Below, one piece after another: positions 16,628-25,857 of a stretch of DNA of 64,000 nt. The notes under the pieces are model-generated. The model saw only the letters and a list, made by a program, of their open reading frames with translations, ran no database searches and was not told the DNA's origin. Source of the DNA: Burkholderia ambifaria AMMD (GTDB taxonomy: Bacteria > Pseudomonadota > Gammaproteobacteria > Burkholderiales > Burkholderiaceae); assembly GCF_000203915.1 (NCBI RefSeq), contig NC_008390.1:3348001-3412000 (forward strand), given 5' to 3'. Position numbers and translations under genes: made by a program. Position 1 is the stretch's first letter. The number at the start of each line of letters is the position of its first letter.

Positions 16628-18202
16628 ATGAAGAAGAAACTGATCTGCCTGCTGGTGGCCGGCGCGTTGCCGGGCATCGCGCTGGCCGACTCGACCTCCG
16701 CCGAAATCAAGGCATTGCAGGCGCAGGTGGCCGCGTTGCAGAAGCAGATGAAGGCCATGCAGGCGCAGCTCGCCGGGAAGCCGGGCGGCGCACCCGTCGC
16801 GCAGGCCGGCGCGACGGCCGCGGCGAGGCCGGTGATCGTGGCCGCCGATCCGGCCTCGCCGGACTATGGCCGTGCCCAGGCCGCGCTGACCAACGACGAA
16901 GTCAGCGAAATGAAGCAGCAGATCGCCAACCAGCAGCTGAAGGTCGACTCGCTGACGGACGCGGCCAGCACCGGGCCGCTCGCGGGGCTGTCGGTGACGG
17001 GCTACATCGACCCGACCTACATCTACAACCGCGCGGCCGGCACGTCGTCGTTCCTGTTCGCGAACCACGAGAACGCGTACAACTACTTCAACAGCACGTT
17101 CGGCGACCTGTACCTCGACATCAAGAAGACCTTCGGCGTCGGCCCGATGGCGCCGTCGGCCGAGATCACGCTGATGCCGAACCGCGGCAACGGCATCACG
17201 CTGCTGCAGAACTCGCGCGGCTCGATCACCGACAACCTGCTGAACACCGCGGTCATCAACGTGCCGATCACCGCGTCGACCACGCTCGTCGCCGGCCTGA
17301 TCCCGAGCTTCGGCGGCTATGAGGTGCAGCAGTCGAACCAGATGCTCACGCTCACGCACAACCTGCTGTACGACTTCTCCGATCCGGGCAGCTACGTCGG
17401 TGCGGGCGCGAACTACACGAAGGGCAACTGGGCGTGGAAGTTCTTCGTCGGCAACGAGCAGTACCGCACGTACGGCTCGGTCACGCAGACGGGCACCAAT
17501 GCGCTCGGCGACCCGATCACGACCAGCAACAAGGTGCCGACCTTCACCGCGCGCGCCGACTACACGTGGTCGAGCGCACTCGACATCGGCGGGTCGATCA
17601 ACATCGGCCGGCAGACGCTGGCGAGCGCGATCGATCCGGACGGCAACGTCCACTACGGCCCGGGCGGCGCCGCGCCGAGCGCGTACGGCACGTTCTTCTT
17701 CGGCGAAGTCGACGCGACCTACACGCTGGCCGACATCCAGTACAACGCCGAGCTCGACTACGGCCAGCAGCAGCACGCGGCGTACAACGGCGGGCTCGCG
17801 CAGTGGTACGGCCTGTCGCTGCTCGCGCACCGCAAGTTCAACGCACCGGTGGTCGGCCGCATGGGCGTGACGCTGCGCTACGATGCGCTCGTGAACCGCA
17901 AGAACGGCGGCGGCGGCGGCGGCATCGCGCTGAACGGCAACGGGATGGATCCGTCCAACGGCTTCGGTGTCGATGCGGACTGCCTCGCGACGTCGAAGGC
18001 GAACGGCGGCCTGGGCTTCGACTGCAAGGGCGCAATCCGCCAGGACGTCGCGCTCGACCTGCTGTTCTATCCGACCCAGCAGATCACCGTGAAGGTCGAA
18101 TACCGGCACGACTGGGCGAACAACAAGGTGTTCCTGCGCAACGACGGGTCGTACGGCAAGTCCAACGACCTGCTCGCGACGCAGTTCATCTATTCGTTCT
18201 GA
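16628..18202 (+). CDS. DUF3138-family outer-membrane protein
   Basis: 524 residues; recognised as the DUF3138 type found in Burkholderia, with no established function. The start has a strong AAGGAGAA ribosome-binding site. A signal peptide (MKKKLICLLVAGALPGIALA) is followed by a coiled coil (about 22-52, heptads such as IKALQAQVAALQKQMKAMQA). Then comes a long region of alternating short strands with many Tyr/Asn/Gly and a terminal Phe (ATQFIYSF), as in beta-barrel outer-membrane proteins. The coiled coil + barrel layout resembles polymer-anchored porins. Position between potI and the PuuB-like genes suggests a role in letting polyamines through the outer membrane; this is inference. Confidence 0.75.
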   Translation: MKKKLICLLVAGALPGIALADSTSAEIKALQAQVAALQKQMKAMQAQLAGKPGGAPVAQAGATAAARPVIVAADPASPDYGRAQAALTNDEVSEMKQQIANQQLKVDSLTDAASTGPLAGLSVTGYIDPTYIYNRAAGTSSFLFANHENAYNYFNSTFGDLYLDIKKTFGVGPMAPSAEITLMPNRGNGITLLQNSRGSITDNLLNTAVINVPITASTTLVAGLIPSFGGYEVQQSNQMLTLTHNLLYDFSDPGSYVGAGANYTKGNWAWKFFVGNEQYRTYGSVTQTGTNALGDPITTSNKVPTFTARADYTWSSALDIGGSINIGRQTLASAIDPDGNVHYGPGGAAPSAYGTFFFGEVDATYTLADIQYNAELDYGQQQHAAYNGGLAQWYGLSLLAHRKFNAPVVGRMGVTLRYDALVNRKNGGGGGGIALNGNGMDPSNGFGVDADCLATSKANGGLGFDCKGAIRQDVALDLLFYPTQQITVKVEYRHDWANNKVFLRNDGSYGKSNDLLATQFIYSF

Positions 18203-18314
18203 CGCTGGCCGCGCAGGGCGCCGTGCCGCACGTATGGCGTCCCGCGCCGTTTCACCCGGCCGGACCGCGGTGCGTCGCGCACCGGCGCCGGCCGTCTTCG
18301 AGGGAGTCGGTTTG

Positions 18315-19634
18315 ATGACGCAGTCTTTCACCCGCCGCGCCGATGCGCTCGCGCGCGACTCGTACTACGAAGCAACCGTCACGCGGCCGGTGGTCGACGA
18401 CCCGGCGGCCGGCGCTCCGGTTCTGGAGGATGCGATCGACGTCGACGTGTGCGTGATCGGCGCGGGCTTCGCGGGCCTGTCGACGGCGCTCGATTGCCGC
18501 GCGCGCGGGCTGTCGGTCGCCGTGCTCGACGCGCACCAGCCCGGCTGGGGCGCGTCGGGTCGCAACGGCGGCCAGGCGATCACGGGGTTCGCGAAAGACG
18601 AGGTGATCGAGCGGCAGCTCGGCGCCGCCGGCGCACGCGCCGCATGGTCGCTGTCGCTCGACGGCGTCGCGCTGATCGCCGAGCGAATCGCACGCTATGG
18701 GATCGACTGCGGCTTCACGCGCGGCTACCTGACGGTCGCGACGAAGCCGCGTCGCATCGACGACCTGCGTGCATGGATGGACGCCGCGACCTCGCGCTGG
18801 GGCCATCCGTCGCTGTCGTGGCTCGACACCGGCGAGATCCGCGCGCGCATCGCGTCGTCCCGCTATCTGGCCGGCGTCTACGATCCGCTGTCGGGTCATC
18901 TGCATCCGCTCAAGTATTGCCTCGGCCTCGCCGATGCCGCACGCCGCGAAGGCGTCGCGCTCCATGCGCATACCCCCGCGCTCGAGGTCGTGCGCGGCGC
19001 GCGGCCGGTCGTGCGCACGCCGTCGGGCGAGGTGCGCTGCCGCTTCGTCGTGTCGTGCTGCAACGCGGGCCCCGGCGGCATCCTGCCGGCCGCGACCGCC
19101 GCACGCATCGCGCCGATCGCGTCTTACATCATCGCGACCGAACCGCTCGGCCGCGCGCGCGCCGACGCGCTGATCGCGCAGCGCGAAGCCGTGTGCGACA
19201 ACAATTTCTTCCTCGACTACTTCCGGCTGTCGGCCGACCACCGGATGCTGTTCGGCGGCCGCGCGAACTCCGCGGGCGCATCGCCCGACACGCTCGCCGA
19301 AACGATCCGGCGGCGCATGGTCGGCGTGTTTCCGCAGCTCGCCGACGTGCGCGTCGACCACGCGTGGGGCGGCTTCGTCGACGTCACGCGCAATCGCGCG
19401 CCGGATTTCGGCGCGCTCGATCCGAACTTCTTCTACGTGCAGGGCTTCAGCGGACACGGCGTCGCGCTGACCGGCATCACCGGGCGCGCGATCGCCGGCG
19501 CGATCGCGGGCGACACGCGCGCGTTCGACCTGTTCGCCCAGTTGCGCCACCGGCGCTTTCCCGGCGGCGACGCGTGGCGGCAGCCCGCGCTCGAACTCGG
19601 GATGCTGTACCACCGCGTGCGCGAGCTGTTCTGA
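18315..19634 (+). CDS. puuB: FAD-dependent gamma-glutamylputrescine oxidoreductase, copy 1
   Basis: 439 residues, DAO family. The ADP-binding loop GAGFAGLS lies at about 48, followed by the flavin segment SGRNGGQAITGF and C-terminal WGGFVDVTRNRAPDFG and GFSGHGVALTG, shared with PuuB. The enzyme oxidises gamma-glutamylputrescine to the aldehyde with release of ammonia and H2O2. A GAGGGAG ribosome-binding site precedes the chosen ATG. It is followed after 25 bp by a second gene of the same family, whose sequence is clearly different, so this is an old duplication or paired specificity. The residues that select the amine cannot be judged here. Confidence 0.82.
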   Translation: MTQSFTRRADALARDSYYEATVTRPVVDDPAAGAPVLEDAIDVDVCVIGAGFAGLSTALDCRARGLSVAVLDAHQPGWGASGRNGGQAITGFAKDEVIERQLGAAGARAAWSLSLDGVALIAERIARYGIDCGFTRGYLTVATKPRRIDDLRAWMDAATSRWGHPSLSWLDTGEIRARIASSRYLAGVYDPLSGHLHPLKYCLGLADAARREGVALHAHTPALEVVRGARPVVRTPSGEVRCRFVVSCCNAGPGGILPAATAARIAPIASYIIATEPLGRARADALIAQREAVCDNNFFLDYFRLSADHRMLFGGRANSAGASPDTLAETIRRRMVGVFPQLADVRVDHAWGGFVDVTRNRAPDFGALDPNFFYVQGFSGHGVALTGITGRAIAGAIAGDTRAFDLFAQLRHRRFPGGDAWRQPALELGMLYHRVRELF

Positions 19635-19659
19635 GCCCTCTTTCTCTGTTCTCCTGACC

Positions 19660-20961
19660 ATGCAGACATTCGCCAACCAGCCGCACGTCGCGTCGTACTA
19701 CGCGGCGAGCGCCAACGATATGACCCGCCACGCGCCGCTCGCCGGCGCGACCGACGTCGACGTGTGCGTGATCGGCGCGGGCCTCACTGGTTTGTCCGCC
19801 GCGCTCAACCTCGCCGAGCGCGGCCATTCGGTGACCGTGCTCGAGGCGTCGCGGGTCGGATGGGCGGCGAGCGGACGCAACGGCGGCCAGCTGATCGGCG
19901 GCTTCGCGTGCGACATCGACACCTTCGCCAACTTCATGCCGGAAAGCGACGTGAAGCGGATCTGGGACATGGGGCTCGAAACGCTGTCGCTCGTGAAGTC
20001 GCGCATCGCGCAACACGACATCGACTGCGCGCTCATGTCCGGTTACTTGACCGCCGCGAACACCGAGCGCGACGCCGATGCGCTGAAGCGCTGGCGCGAC
20101 GAGGCCGCGAAGCGCTTCGGCTACGACCGCTTCCATTTCGTCGAAGCGGACGAACTCGGCGATTACGTACAGTCGGCGCGCTATCGCGGCGGCCTGTACG
20201 ACCCCGACAGCGGCCACCTGCATCCGCTGAACTACACGCTCGGGCTCGCGCGCGCGGCGACCGACGCCGGCGTGCGGATCCACGAGGACAGCTGCGTGAC
20301 GCGCATGCGCGACGTCGCGGGCGGTCATGTCGTCGAAACGGACCACGGGCACGTGCGTGCGCGCTTCGTCGTGCTCGCCTGCAACACCTACGTCGGCACG
20401 CTCGCGCCCGCGCTGTCGAGAAAGATCATGCCGGTCGGCACCTACGTGATCGCGACCGAGCCGCTCGGCGAAGCGCGCGCCGCCGCGCTGATGCCCGCGC
20501 GCGCGGCGATCTGCGACAGCCGCTTCGTGCTCGACTATTTCCGGCCGGCGCCCGACACACGGCTCGTGTGGGGCGGCAAGGTCAGCTATTCGACGCGGCC
20601 GCCGCGCAATCTCGCCGCCGCGATGCGCGCGGACATGCTGAAGACGTTCCCGCAGCTCGCGGACGTGAAGGTCGACTACGCATGGGGCGGCTTCGTCGAC
20701 ATCACGATGAACCGCGCGCCGCACTTCGGGCGTATCGCGCCGACGATGTATTTCGCGCAGGGTTTCTCGGGACACGGCGTGAACACGACCGCGCTCGCGG
20801 GCAAGCTGATCGCGGAGGCGATCGACGGCCAGGCGAGCCGCTTCGACCTGTTCGGCAGGATCCGGCATCGCGACTTCCCCGGCGGCGCGACGCTGCGCAC
20901 GCCGGCGCTGGTGCTCGCGATGAGCTGGTACCGGCTGCTCGATGCGCTCGGCGTGCATTGA
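19660..20961 (+). CDS. puuB: FAD-dependent gamma-glutamylputrescine oxidoreductase, copy 2
   Basis: 433 residues, same family as the gene before it: GAGLTGLSAALNLAERGHSV at about 39, SGRNGGQLIGGFACD, WGGFVDITMNRAPHFG and GFSGHGVNTTALAGK. The N-terminus QPHVASYYAASAND resembles E. coli PuuB, so this copy is the closer match to the canonical enzyme. It closes the rightward putrescine cluster; a strong hairpin terminator follows at 63 bp. The product aldehyde would be passed to PuuC. Confidence 0.87.
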   Translation: MQTFANQPHVASYYAASANDMTRHAPLAGATDVDVCVIGAGLTGLSAALNLAERGHSVTVLEASRVGWAASGRNGGQLIGGFACDIDTFANFMPESDVKRIWDMGLETLSLVKSRIAQHDIDCALMSGYLTAANTERDADALKRWRDEAAKRFGYDRFHFVEADELGDYVQSARYRGGLYDPDSGHLHPLNYTLGLARAATDAGVRIHEDSCVTRMRDVAGGHVVETDHGHVRARFVVLACNTYVGTLAPALSRKIMPVGTYVIATEPLGEARAAALMPARAAICDSRFVLDYFRPAPDTRLVWGGKVSYSTRPPRNLAAAMRADMLKTFPQLADVKVDYAWGGFVDITMNRAPHFGRIAPTMYFAQGFSGHGVNTTALAGKLIAEAIDGQASRFDLFGRIRHRDFPGGATLRTPALVLAMSWYRLLDALGVH

Positions 20962-21023
20962 GCATCGTGCCGCGGGGATGCGGTGCAAGCGGTGAACGCC
21001 GCCGCACGCCGAGGCAAAACGAA

Positions 21024-21050
21024 AACGGCCGCGCAACGAGCGCGGCCGTT
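21024..21050. terminator. Terminator at the end of the putrescine cluster
   Basis: AACGGCCGCG / CGCGGCCGTT, perfect 10-bp stem, 7-nt loop, preceded by AAAA, which gives a U-rich side on the minus strand. It lies between convergent copy-2 puuB and gor, so it probably serves both. Confidence 0.65.
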
Positions 21051-21227
21051 CGATCGAATCGCATCACGTCGGCATGACGGCGGCGCGACGGGCGAATACG
21101 GTGCCCGTGCGCTGCGCGCCGACTTGCGCTCAGTCCGTCCCGTACTTCGGTGAATGCGGACCGTACGGCACCGCGTGATACGCGACGCGCACTCGAAGCC
21201 GGCACCGACAACACATGCCGGTTACCG

Positions 21228-22583
21228 TTAGTCCGCCACCTTCTGCCGCAGCGTCACGAACTCCTCGGCCGCGGTCGGGTGAATGCCGATCGTGTCGTCG
21301 AACTGCGCCTTCGTCGCGCCCGCGCGAATCGCGATCGCGATGCCCTGGATGATCTCGCCCGCGTCGCGGCCGACCATGTGCGCGCCGACCACGCGCTGGC
21401 TGTCGCGCGCGACCACGAGCTTCATCAGCGTGCGTTCGTCGCGACCCGACAGCGTGTGGCGCAGCGCCTTGAACGACGTGCGGTAGATGTCGAGCTCGCC
21501 GTACACGGCGCGCGCATGCGCCTCGGTCAGGCCAACCGTCGCGACCTCGGGCTGGCTGAACACCGCGGACGGCACCCATTCGTGATCGGTCGCGGCGCGG
21601 CGCCCGCCAAACAGCGTCGCCGCGAGCAGCGCGCCGTCGCGCGTCGCGACCGGCGTGAGCTGCGGCCGCGACGTCACGTCGCCGATCGCATGGATCGATG
21701 CGACCGACGTCGCCGAATACGCATCGACCGCGATCGCGCCGCGCGCGTCGAGCAGCACGCCCGCGCGCTCCAGCCCGAGCCCCTCGACGTTCGGCACGCG
21801 GCCGGTCGCATAGAGCACCGCGTCGTACGGCCCGTGCTGCGCCTCACCGACCCCCACGAAGAGCGTACCGTCGTCCGCGCGCACGATCGATTCGACCACC
21901 GCGCGCGCGTGGATCGCGACGCCCTGCTTGGTCATCTCGTCGGTCAGGAAGTGACGCACGTCGTCGTCGAAGCCGCGCAGGATCTTCTCGCCGCGATAGA
22001 ACAGGTCGACATGGCTGCCGAAGCCGTTGAAGATGCCCGCGAACTCGACGGCGATGTAACCGCCGCCGACCACCGCGATGCGCTCGGGCAGCTTCGCGAG
22101 CGACAGCGCCTCGCGCGACGTGATCGCATGCTCGATGCCGGGCCGCGGCGGCAGCGACGGGCGCGAGCCGGTCGCGATTGCGATGTGGCGCGCGCGGATC
22201 GTGCGATCGCCTATCGCGACGGTATGCGCGTCGACGAGCGTCGCGCGCCCCGCGTGCATCTCGACGCCGGACTGTCGCAGCAGGTTGATGTAGATGTCGC
22301 TGAGCCGGTTGATCTCGCGATCCTTCGCGGCGATCAGCGCGGGCCAGTCGAGCGTGCCGGCGCCGAAGGTCCAGCCGAAGCCCTTCGCGTCCTCGAGCTC
22401 GTGCGGATAATGCGATGCGTAGACGAGCAGCTTCTTCGGAATGCAGCCACGCAGCACGCAGGTGCCGCCGATCTGCTCCTCTTCCGCTATCCCGACGCGC
22501 GCGCCGTATGACGCCGACATCCGGGCGAGCCTCACGCCACCGGAGCCGGCCCCGATGACGAACAGGTCGTAGTCGAATTCCAT
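21228..22583 (-). CDS. gor: Glutathione-disulfide reductase
   Basis: 451 residues. FAD loop GAGSGGVRLA (11-20) and the redox-active disulfide in GGTCVLRGCIPKK (Cys42/Cys47) are present, followed by the NAD(P) Rossmann GGGYIAVEFAGIFNGFG and the dimer-interface active-site HPTAAEEFVTL near the C-terminus. The C-x4-C site with PKK is the plant/cyanobacterial-like GOR form common in this group. It reduces GSSG with NADPH in the cytoplasm. The gene appears monocistronic. Confidence 0.93.
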   Translation of the reverse strand: MEFDYDLFVIGAGSGGVRLARMSASYGARVGIAEEEQIGGTCVLRGCIPKKLLVYASHYPHELEDAKGFGWTFGAGTLDWPALIAAKDREINRLSDIYINLLRQSGVEMHAGRATLVDAHTVAIGDRTIRARHIAIATGSRPSLPPRPGIEHAITSREALSLAKLPERIAVVGGGYIAVEFAGIFNGFGSHVDLFYRGEKILRGFDDDVRHFLTDEMTKQGVAIHARAVVESIVRADDGTLFVGVGEAQHGPYDAVLYATGRVPNVEGLGLERAGVLLDARGAIAVDAYSATSVASIHAIGDVTSRPQLTPVATRDGALLAATLFGGRRAATDHEWVPSAVFSQPEVATVGLTEAHARAVYGELDIYRTSFKALRHTLSGRDERTLMKLVVARDSQRVVGAHMVGRDAGEIIQGIAIAIRAGATKAQFDDTIGIHPTAAEEFVTLRQKVAD

Positions 22584-22680
22584 CGCAAGCCCTCATCGTT
22601 GTTCAGCAGTTCGGATGACGGCACGATAGCAAGATTCCGGCATTCGTGCGGGACGGGGCGCCGTGGCGCGCGCGCCCCAT

Positions 22681-22711
22681 AAAAAACGGCGAGAGACGTC
22701 GCCTCTCGCCG
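22681..22711 (-). terminator. Intrinsic terminator downstream of the 74-aa gene
   Basis: Read on the minus strand: CGGCGAGAG, 7-nt loop, CTCTCGCCG, then TTTTTT. A textbook terminator for the small gene at 22835-23059. Confidence 0.8.
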
Positions 22712-22834
22712 GTCAAACCAGCTGCCGGGTGTGCCATGCGTCACCGATCGACCACATGCCCGACCTGCCGGCCGCGCGGCGCCGGTCCGCCCGGGCGCGC
22801 GAACGGCGCACCCGCGGCGGCCCCGCCGCCATGC

Positions 22835-23059
22835 TCAGGCCTGCGACGTGTCGCTGCCGTCCGTCGCCTGCGTATCGTCTGCCTGCTGGGGCTGCTCTTC
22901 CTTCTTCTCGAGCATGCCTTCGATCGCCTCGGCGCCCTTGAAGCCGGCGATGGCCGCTGCCGCCTTGGTCAGCAGGCCCGCATCCGGGTCGAGCTTCTCG
23001 ACTGCCTCGACGGCCGCCACGGCGCCGGCGATTTCACCGACGGTGTTCAGGATACCCAT
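22835..23059 (-). CDS. Small hypothetical protein (74 aa)
   Basis: Begins MGILNTVGEIAGAVAAVEAV and ends in an acidic, Gln/Asp/Ser-rich tail (EEQPQQADDTQATDGSDTSQ). The core is an amphipathic, Ala-rich helical stretch without a clear membrane segment. The second ATG (23059) is preferred over 23065 because the AAAGGGG ribosome-binding site then has normal spacing. It has its own U-tract terminator, so it is a real expressed unit. Family not recognised. Confidence 0.7.
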   Translation of the reverse strand: MGILNTVGEIAGAVAAVEAVEKLDPDAGLLTKAAAAIAGFKGAEAIEGMLEKKEEQPQQADDTQATDGSDTSQA

Positions 23060-23436
23060 CGTCATCCCCTTTCAAGAAAAAGCGTGAGCGCATCGTCCCA
23101 CGAAAAAAACCGGCAGACCGTGTTTGTCATCGCCGGATACACAAGTTACGCACAGGTCGGCCGCACGCGAAAACGCGCGGCAGAACGACGCCCGCGCGCG
23201 CATCGCGGCGCACGGCCGACCCTGCACGCAGCGTAGCGGAAACGCTTCGCGCGCACTGTCAAAGTATGTTCCGGATTCCCGACGGAACCCTTACGGACGA
23301 GTCGTTTCCGATGGAGCGATCGCTGAATGATCGTGCGCGCGCGGCAAGTTCGTGTGACGAAGAAAAAGAGGCTCCCGCGGGGAGCCTCTTCGATGCGCGC
23401 CGAGCCGAGGCCCGCGCGTGTGTTTTCCGACTTTCG
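23060..23436. other. Intergenic region before the porin 3' end
   Basis: 377 bp. It contains the porin terminator at 23366-23390. A perfect leftward -35 (TTGACA, minus strand of 23257-23262) is present, but the nearest -10 (TACGCT, 23230-23235) is 21 bp away, so a promoter for the small gene at 22835-23059 is possible but weak. Nothing else is seen. Confidence 0.5.
23366..23390 (-). terminator. Porin gene terminator
   Basis: An 11-bp stem (AAGAGGCTCCC with GGGAGCCTCTT, 3-nt loop) followed on the minus strand by a run of U (plus-strand AAAAA at 23363-23367), 47 bp after the porin stop. Confidence 0.8.
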
Positions 23437-24558
23437 TCAGAAGATATTGCGCAGGCCGATCGCGATGCCGGTCTGGTTGCTGCGACCCGGCAGCTCGACG
23501 TTCGCCGCGCCGTTCGTCTTGTTGAAGTCGACGGTGCCGTAGACTTCCGTGCGCTTGCTCAGCGCATATTCGGCGATGCCGACGATCGCGTAGCGGTTGC
23601 CGCTCGCGAGCGTGCCGTTCGTGGTCATCGCGTTGCGCATGTGGTCGTAGTAGAACGCACCCGTCAGCGTCAGCGGCGTGCTGACCTGCCAGCTCACGCC
23701 CGCGAACGGACCATCGTCGATCCGGCCCGTGCCCTTCGCGACCGGGATCGACTGCTGCGCGAGCAGGCTGTCGACGAAACCGGTGTCGTCCTTCGAGCGC
23801 AGGTAGCCCGCATAGATCTTCGCCTTGCTGAACGCGTACACGACGTTCGCGTGGTAGATCGTCTGCTTGCGCGCGGAGTTGTCGCTGTTCTGCTGCGCGC
23901 CGGCCGCGATGCTCAGCGGCCCCGCCACGTACGACAGCGACACGCCCCATGCATTGCCCTTGCCGAGCGAGCCCGGGATCTGGCCCGAGAAGCCGCCGGC
24001 GCCGGTCGATTCGTAGTTCGTGCCCGTCGAGTACATCGCCTTCGCGGTCAGGCCCGCGAACTTGCCCGTGTACTTGATCTGGTTGTCCGCATACAGGCCG
24101 CCACCCAGCGCGACCGGCAGCCACGCGTTTTCGAGGTAGTTGCCGACCGTCAGCGGATCGTAGGTGTCCGCGAGCAGGTCGAACAGCGGGGTCTTCTGGC
24201 GGCCGAGGGTCACCGTGCCGTACGGGCTCTGCAGGCCGACGTACGCTGCGCGGTTGAACAGACGGCCGCTGTCGGCGAATCCGCCATTCTGCAGGTTGAC
24301 GCCGCTTTCGAGGTTGAACACGGCCTTCAGGCCGCCGCCGAGGTCTTCCGTGCCATAGATGCCGAAGCGGCTGTTCGTGATCGCGCCGTTGGCCATCGAC
24401 AGCAGGCCGTCGTTCTTCGCGTTTGCGTTGGTCAGGTAACGGATGCTGGCGTCGGCGACGCCCCACAGCGTGACCGAGCTTTGTGCTGCTGCGTACTGGC
24501 TGGCGAAGGCCAGCGCCGCGCCCCCTGCGATAGCTGCGAGTCGGGTGGTCTGCTTCAT
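23437..24558 (-). CDS. Gram-negative general porin (Burkholderia/Neisseria type)
   Basis: 373 residues from the second ATG (24558), which has an AAAGGGC ribosome-binding site and yields a signal peptide (MKQTTRLAAIAGGAALAFAS, ending QYAAAQ). The mature start SSVTLWGVADASIRYLTN, the motif LGGGLKAVFNLESG and the terminal RNIF with C-terminal Phe are diagnostic of the 16-strand OmpC-like beta-proteobacterial porins. It forms a trimeric outer-membrane channel for small solutes. It stands alone, with its own terminator. Confidence 0.92.
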   Translation of the reverse strand: MKQTTRLAAIAGGAALAFASQYAAAQSSVTLWGVADASIRYLTNANAKNDGLLSMANGAITNSRFGIYGTEDLGGGLKAVFNLESGVNLQNGGFADSGRLFNRAAYVGLQSPYGTVTLGRQKTPLFDLLADTYDPLTVGNYLENAWLPVALGGGLYADNQIKYTGKFAGLTAKAMYSTGTNYESTGAGGFSGQIPGSLGKGNAWGVSLSYVAGPLSIAAGAQQNSDNSARKQTIYHANVVYAFSKAKIYAGYLRSKDDTGFVDSLLAQQSIPVAKGTGRIDDGPFAGVSWQVSTPLTLTGAFYYDHMRNAMTTNGTLASGNRYAIVGIAEYALSKRTEVYGTVDFNKTNGAANVELPGRSNQTGIAIGLRNIF

Positions 24559-24732
24559 GAGCTTGCCCTTTTTGTAGGTGTCTCCATTCATGGCCGGCCG
24601 CGTGCGCGGCCGGGTGGCGATCGCGGAACGCTCATGGCGTGCGCGATGTGGGCTGAATCATAAGACGAGTGCGCGCGCTGAAAGAAATTGAAAAACGTGG
24701 CAGCGCGCGATTTTGTCGCCCGGGCGCAACGT

Positions 24733-25581
24733 TTAACGCGCGGGGTTTGCGTCGCGTGGCGTGCGGTCGTGGGGATTGCTGCTGGTGCTGCTGGTGCTGA
24801 CGTTGCTGGCGGTGCTGGCGGTGCTGGCGGTGCTGGCGGTGCTGACGTTGCTGGCGTTGCCGCCAACGCGACCATCGCCGTTGCTGCCAGCGCCAGCATC
24901 ACCCTCACCGCCCGCGCGCCGCCGCGCCCGCCGTACGATCTCCGCGAACGCACCGACGAGCAGCAGCACCGCGCCCCACAACGCGACGTCCGGCACGAGC
25001 CGCGTCACGAAGCCGCCGATCACCGCGCCGGCCAGGAAACAGAAGCTGATCGTCGCGAGCAGCGCCGAGTCGTGCAGCGCGAGCACGTCGTAGCGCGGAA
25101 TCAGCCCGACGAACAGCTTCTGCGCGGCGCGCCGCAGGTTGCCGGTCGTCATCACCGACGTGTACGACAGTTCCTCGAGATGGGTGAACGACAGCGTCTG
25201 CAGCGTCGCGACGAACGAGATGCCGGGAATCAGCCACGCGCTCGACGCGCCGACGAGCCCGCTCGCGGCGAGGCCGAGAAACGCGATCTCGACGATCAGG
25301 CTCACGAACGCGGTGTGACGCATCCAGCCGCGCTGCGCGGCAAGGCCGAACAGGTGCGCGACGAATACCGCGACCACGAAGCCGCCGAGCGGCGGCACGT
25401 GATGCAGCGCCTCCGCCCATTCGCCGGCCGAGACGTTGATGCCTAGCAGCGCGACGTTGCCGGTCATCGTGTTCGCGAACACGTGGCCGTGACCGACGTA
25501 CGTGTATGCGTCGAGGTAGCCGCCGGACAGCGTGAGCAGCGCGGCGACGGTGAGGTTGCGGCTGGCGCCGTCGAGATCCAT
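24733..25581 (-). CDS. YoaK/DUF1275-family membrane protein with repeat-encoded C-terminal tail
   Basis: 282 residues from the ATG at 25581, chosen for the GGGAGG ribosome-binding site; an upstream in-frame ATG adds an implausible 49 residues. Residues 1-215 contain about six membrane helices with LSGGYLDAYTYVGHGHVFAN and TGNVALLG, typical of DUF1275 (function unknown). The C-terminal 60 residues are low-complexity (repeated Ser-Thr-Ala, then Ser/Asn/Thr) and are encoded by a 9-bp tandem repeat at 24796-24858. The tail length probably varies between strains. Confidence 0.82.
   Translation of the reverse strand: MDLDGASRNLTVAALLTLSGGYLDAYTYVGHGHVFANTMTGNVALLGINVSAGEWAEALHHVPPLGGFVVAVFVAHLFGLAAQRGWMRHTAFVSLIVEIAFLGLAASGLVGASSAWLIPGISFVATLQTLSFTHLEELSYTSVMTTGNLRRAAQKLFVGLIPRYDVLALHDSALLATISFCFLAGAVIGGFVTRLVPDVALWGAVLLLVGAFAEIVRRARRRAGGEGDAGAGSNGDGRVGGNASNVSTASTASTASTASNVSTSSTSSNPHDRTPRDANPAR
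24796..24858. repeat. 9-bp tandem repeat within the YoaK-family gene
   Basis: Unit GCTGGCGGT: four perfect contiguous copies (24805-24840), flanked by one-base or two-base variants (GCTGACGTT, GCTGGCGTT). In frame, so copy changes would add or remove 3 residues in the protein tail. Confidence 0.85.
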
Positions 25582-25857
25582 CGATCCTCCCGTGGGGCGC
25601 GCCGTCCGGCCGCACGAGGCGAGGCGGGCGGCGCCTGATTCATCAGTTCCGGCGGGTGCCGGACTTCGCGGCTTGCGCGCGGCCGCGCCAATATAATGGT
25701 CGGCGTCGGGCGCGCGCAGGCTGCGCATGCCGCCATCGCGGATGTCGGTACCGGAAAACCGGCCGAGTATACCGGCCGCGTTCGCCGGCTACCTTGCCGC
25801 CTCCCGCGCGCCGCTTCCCCCCCGCCCCGCTGCCCTCTCGACACGCCACCGCACGCC

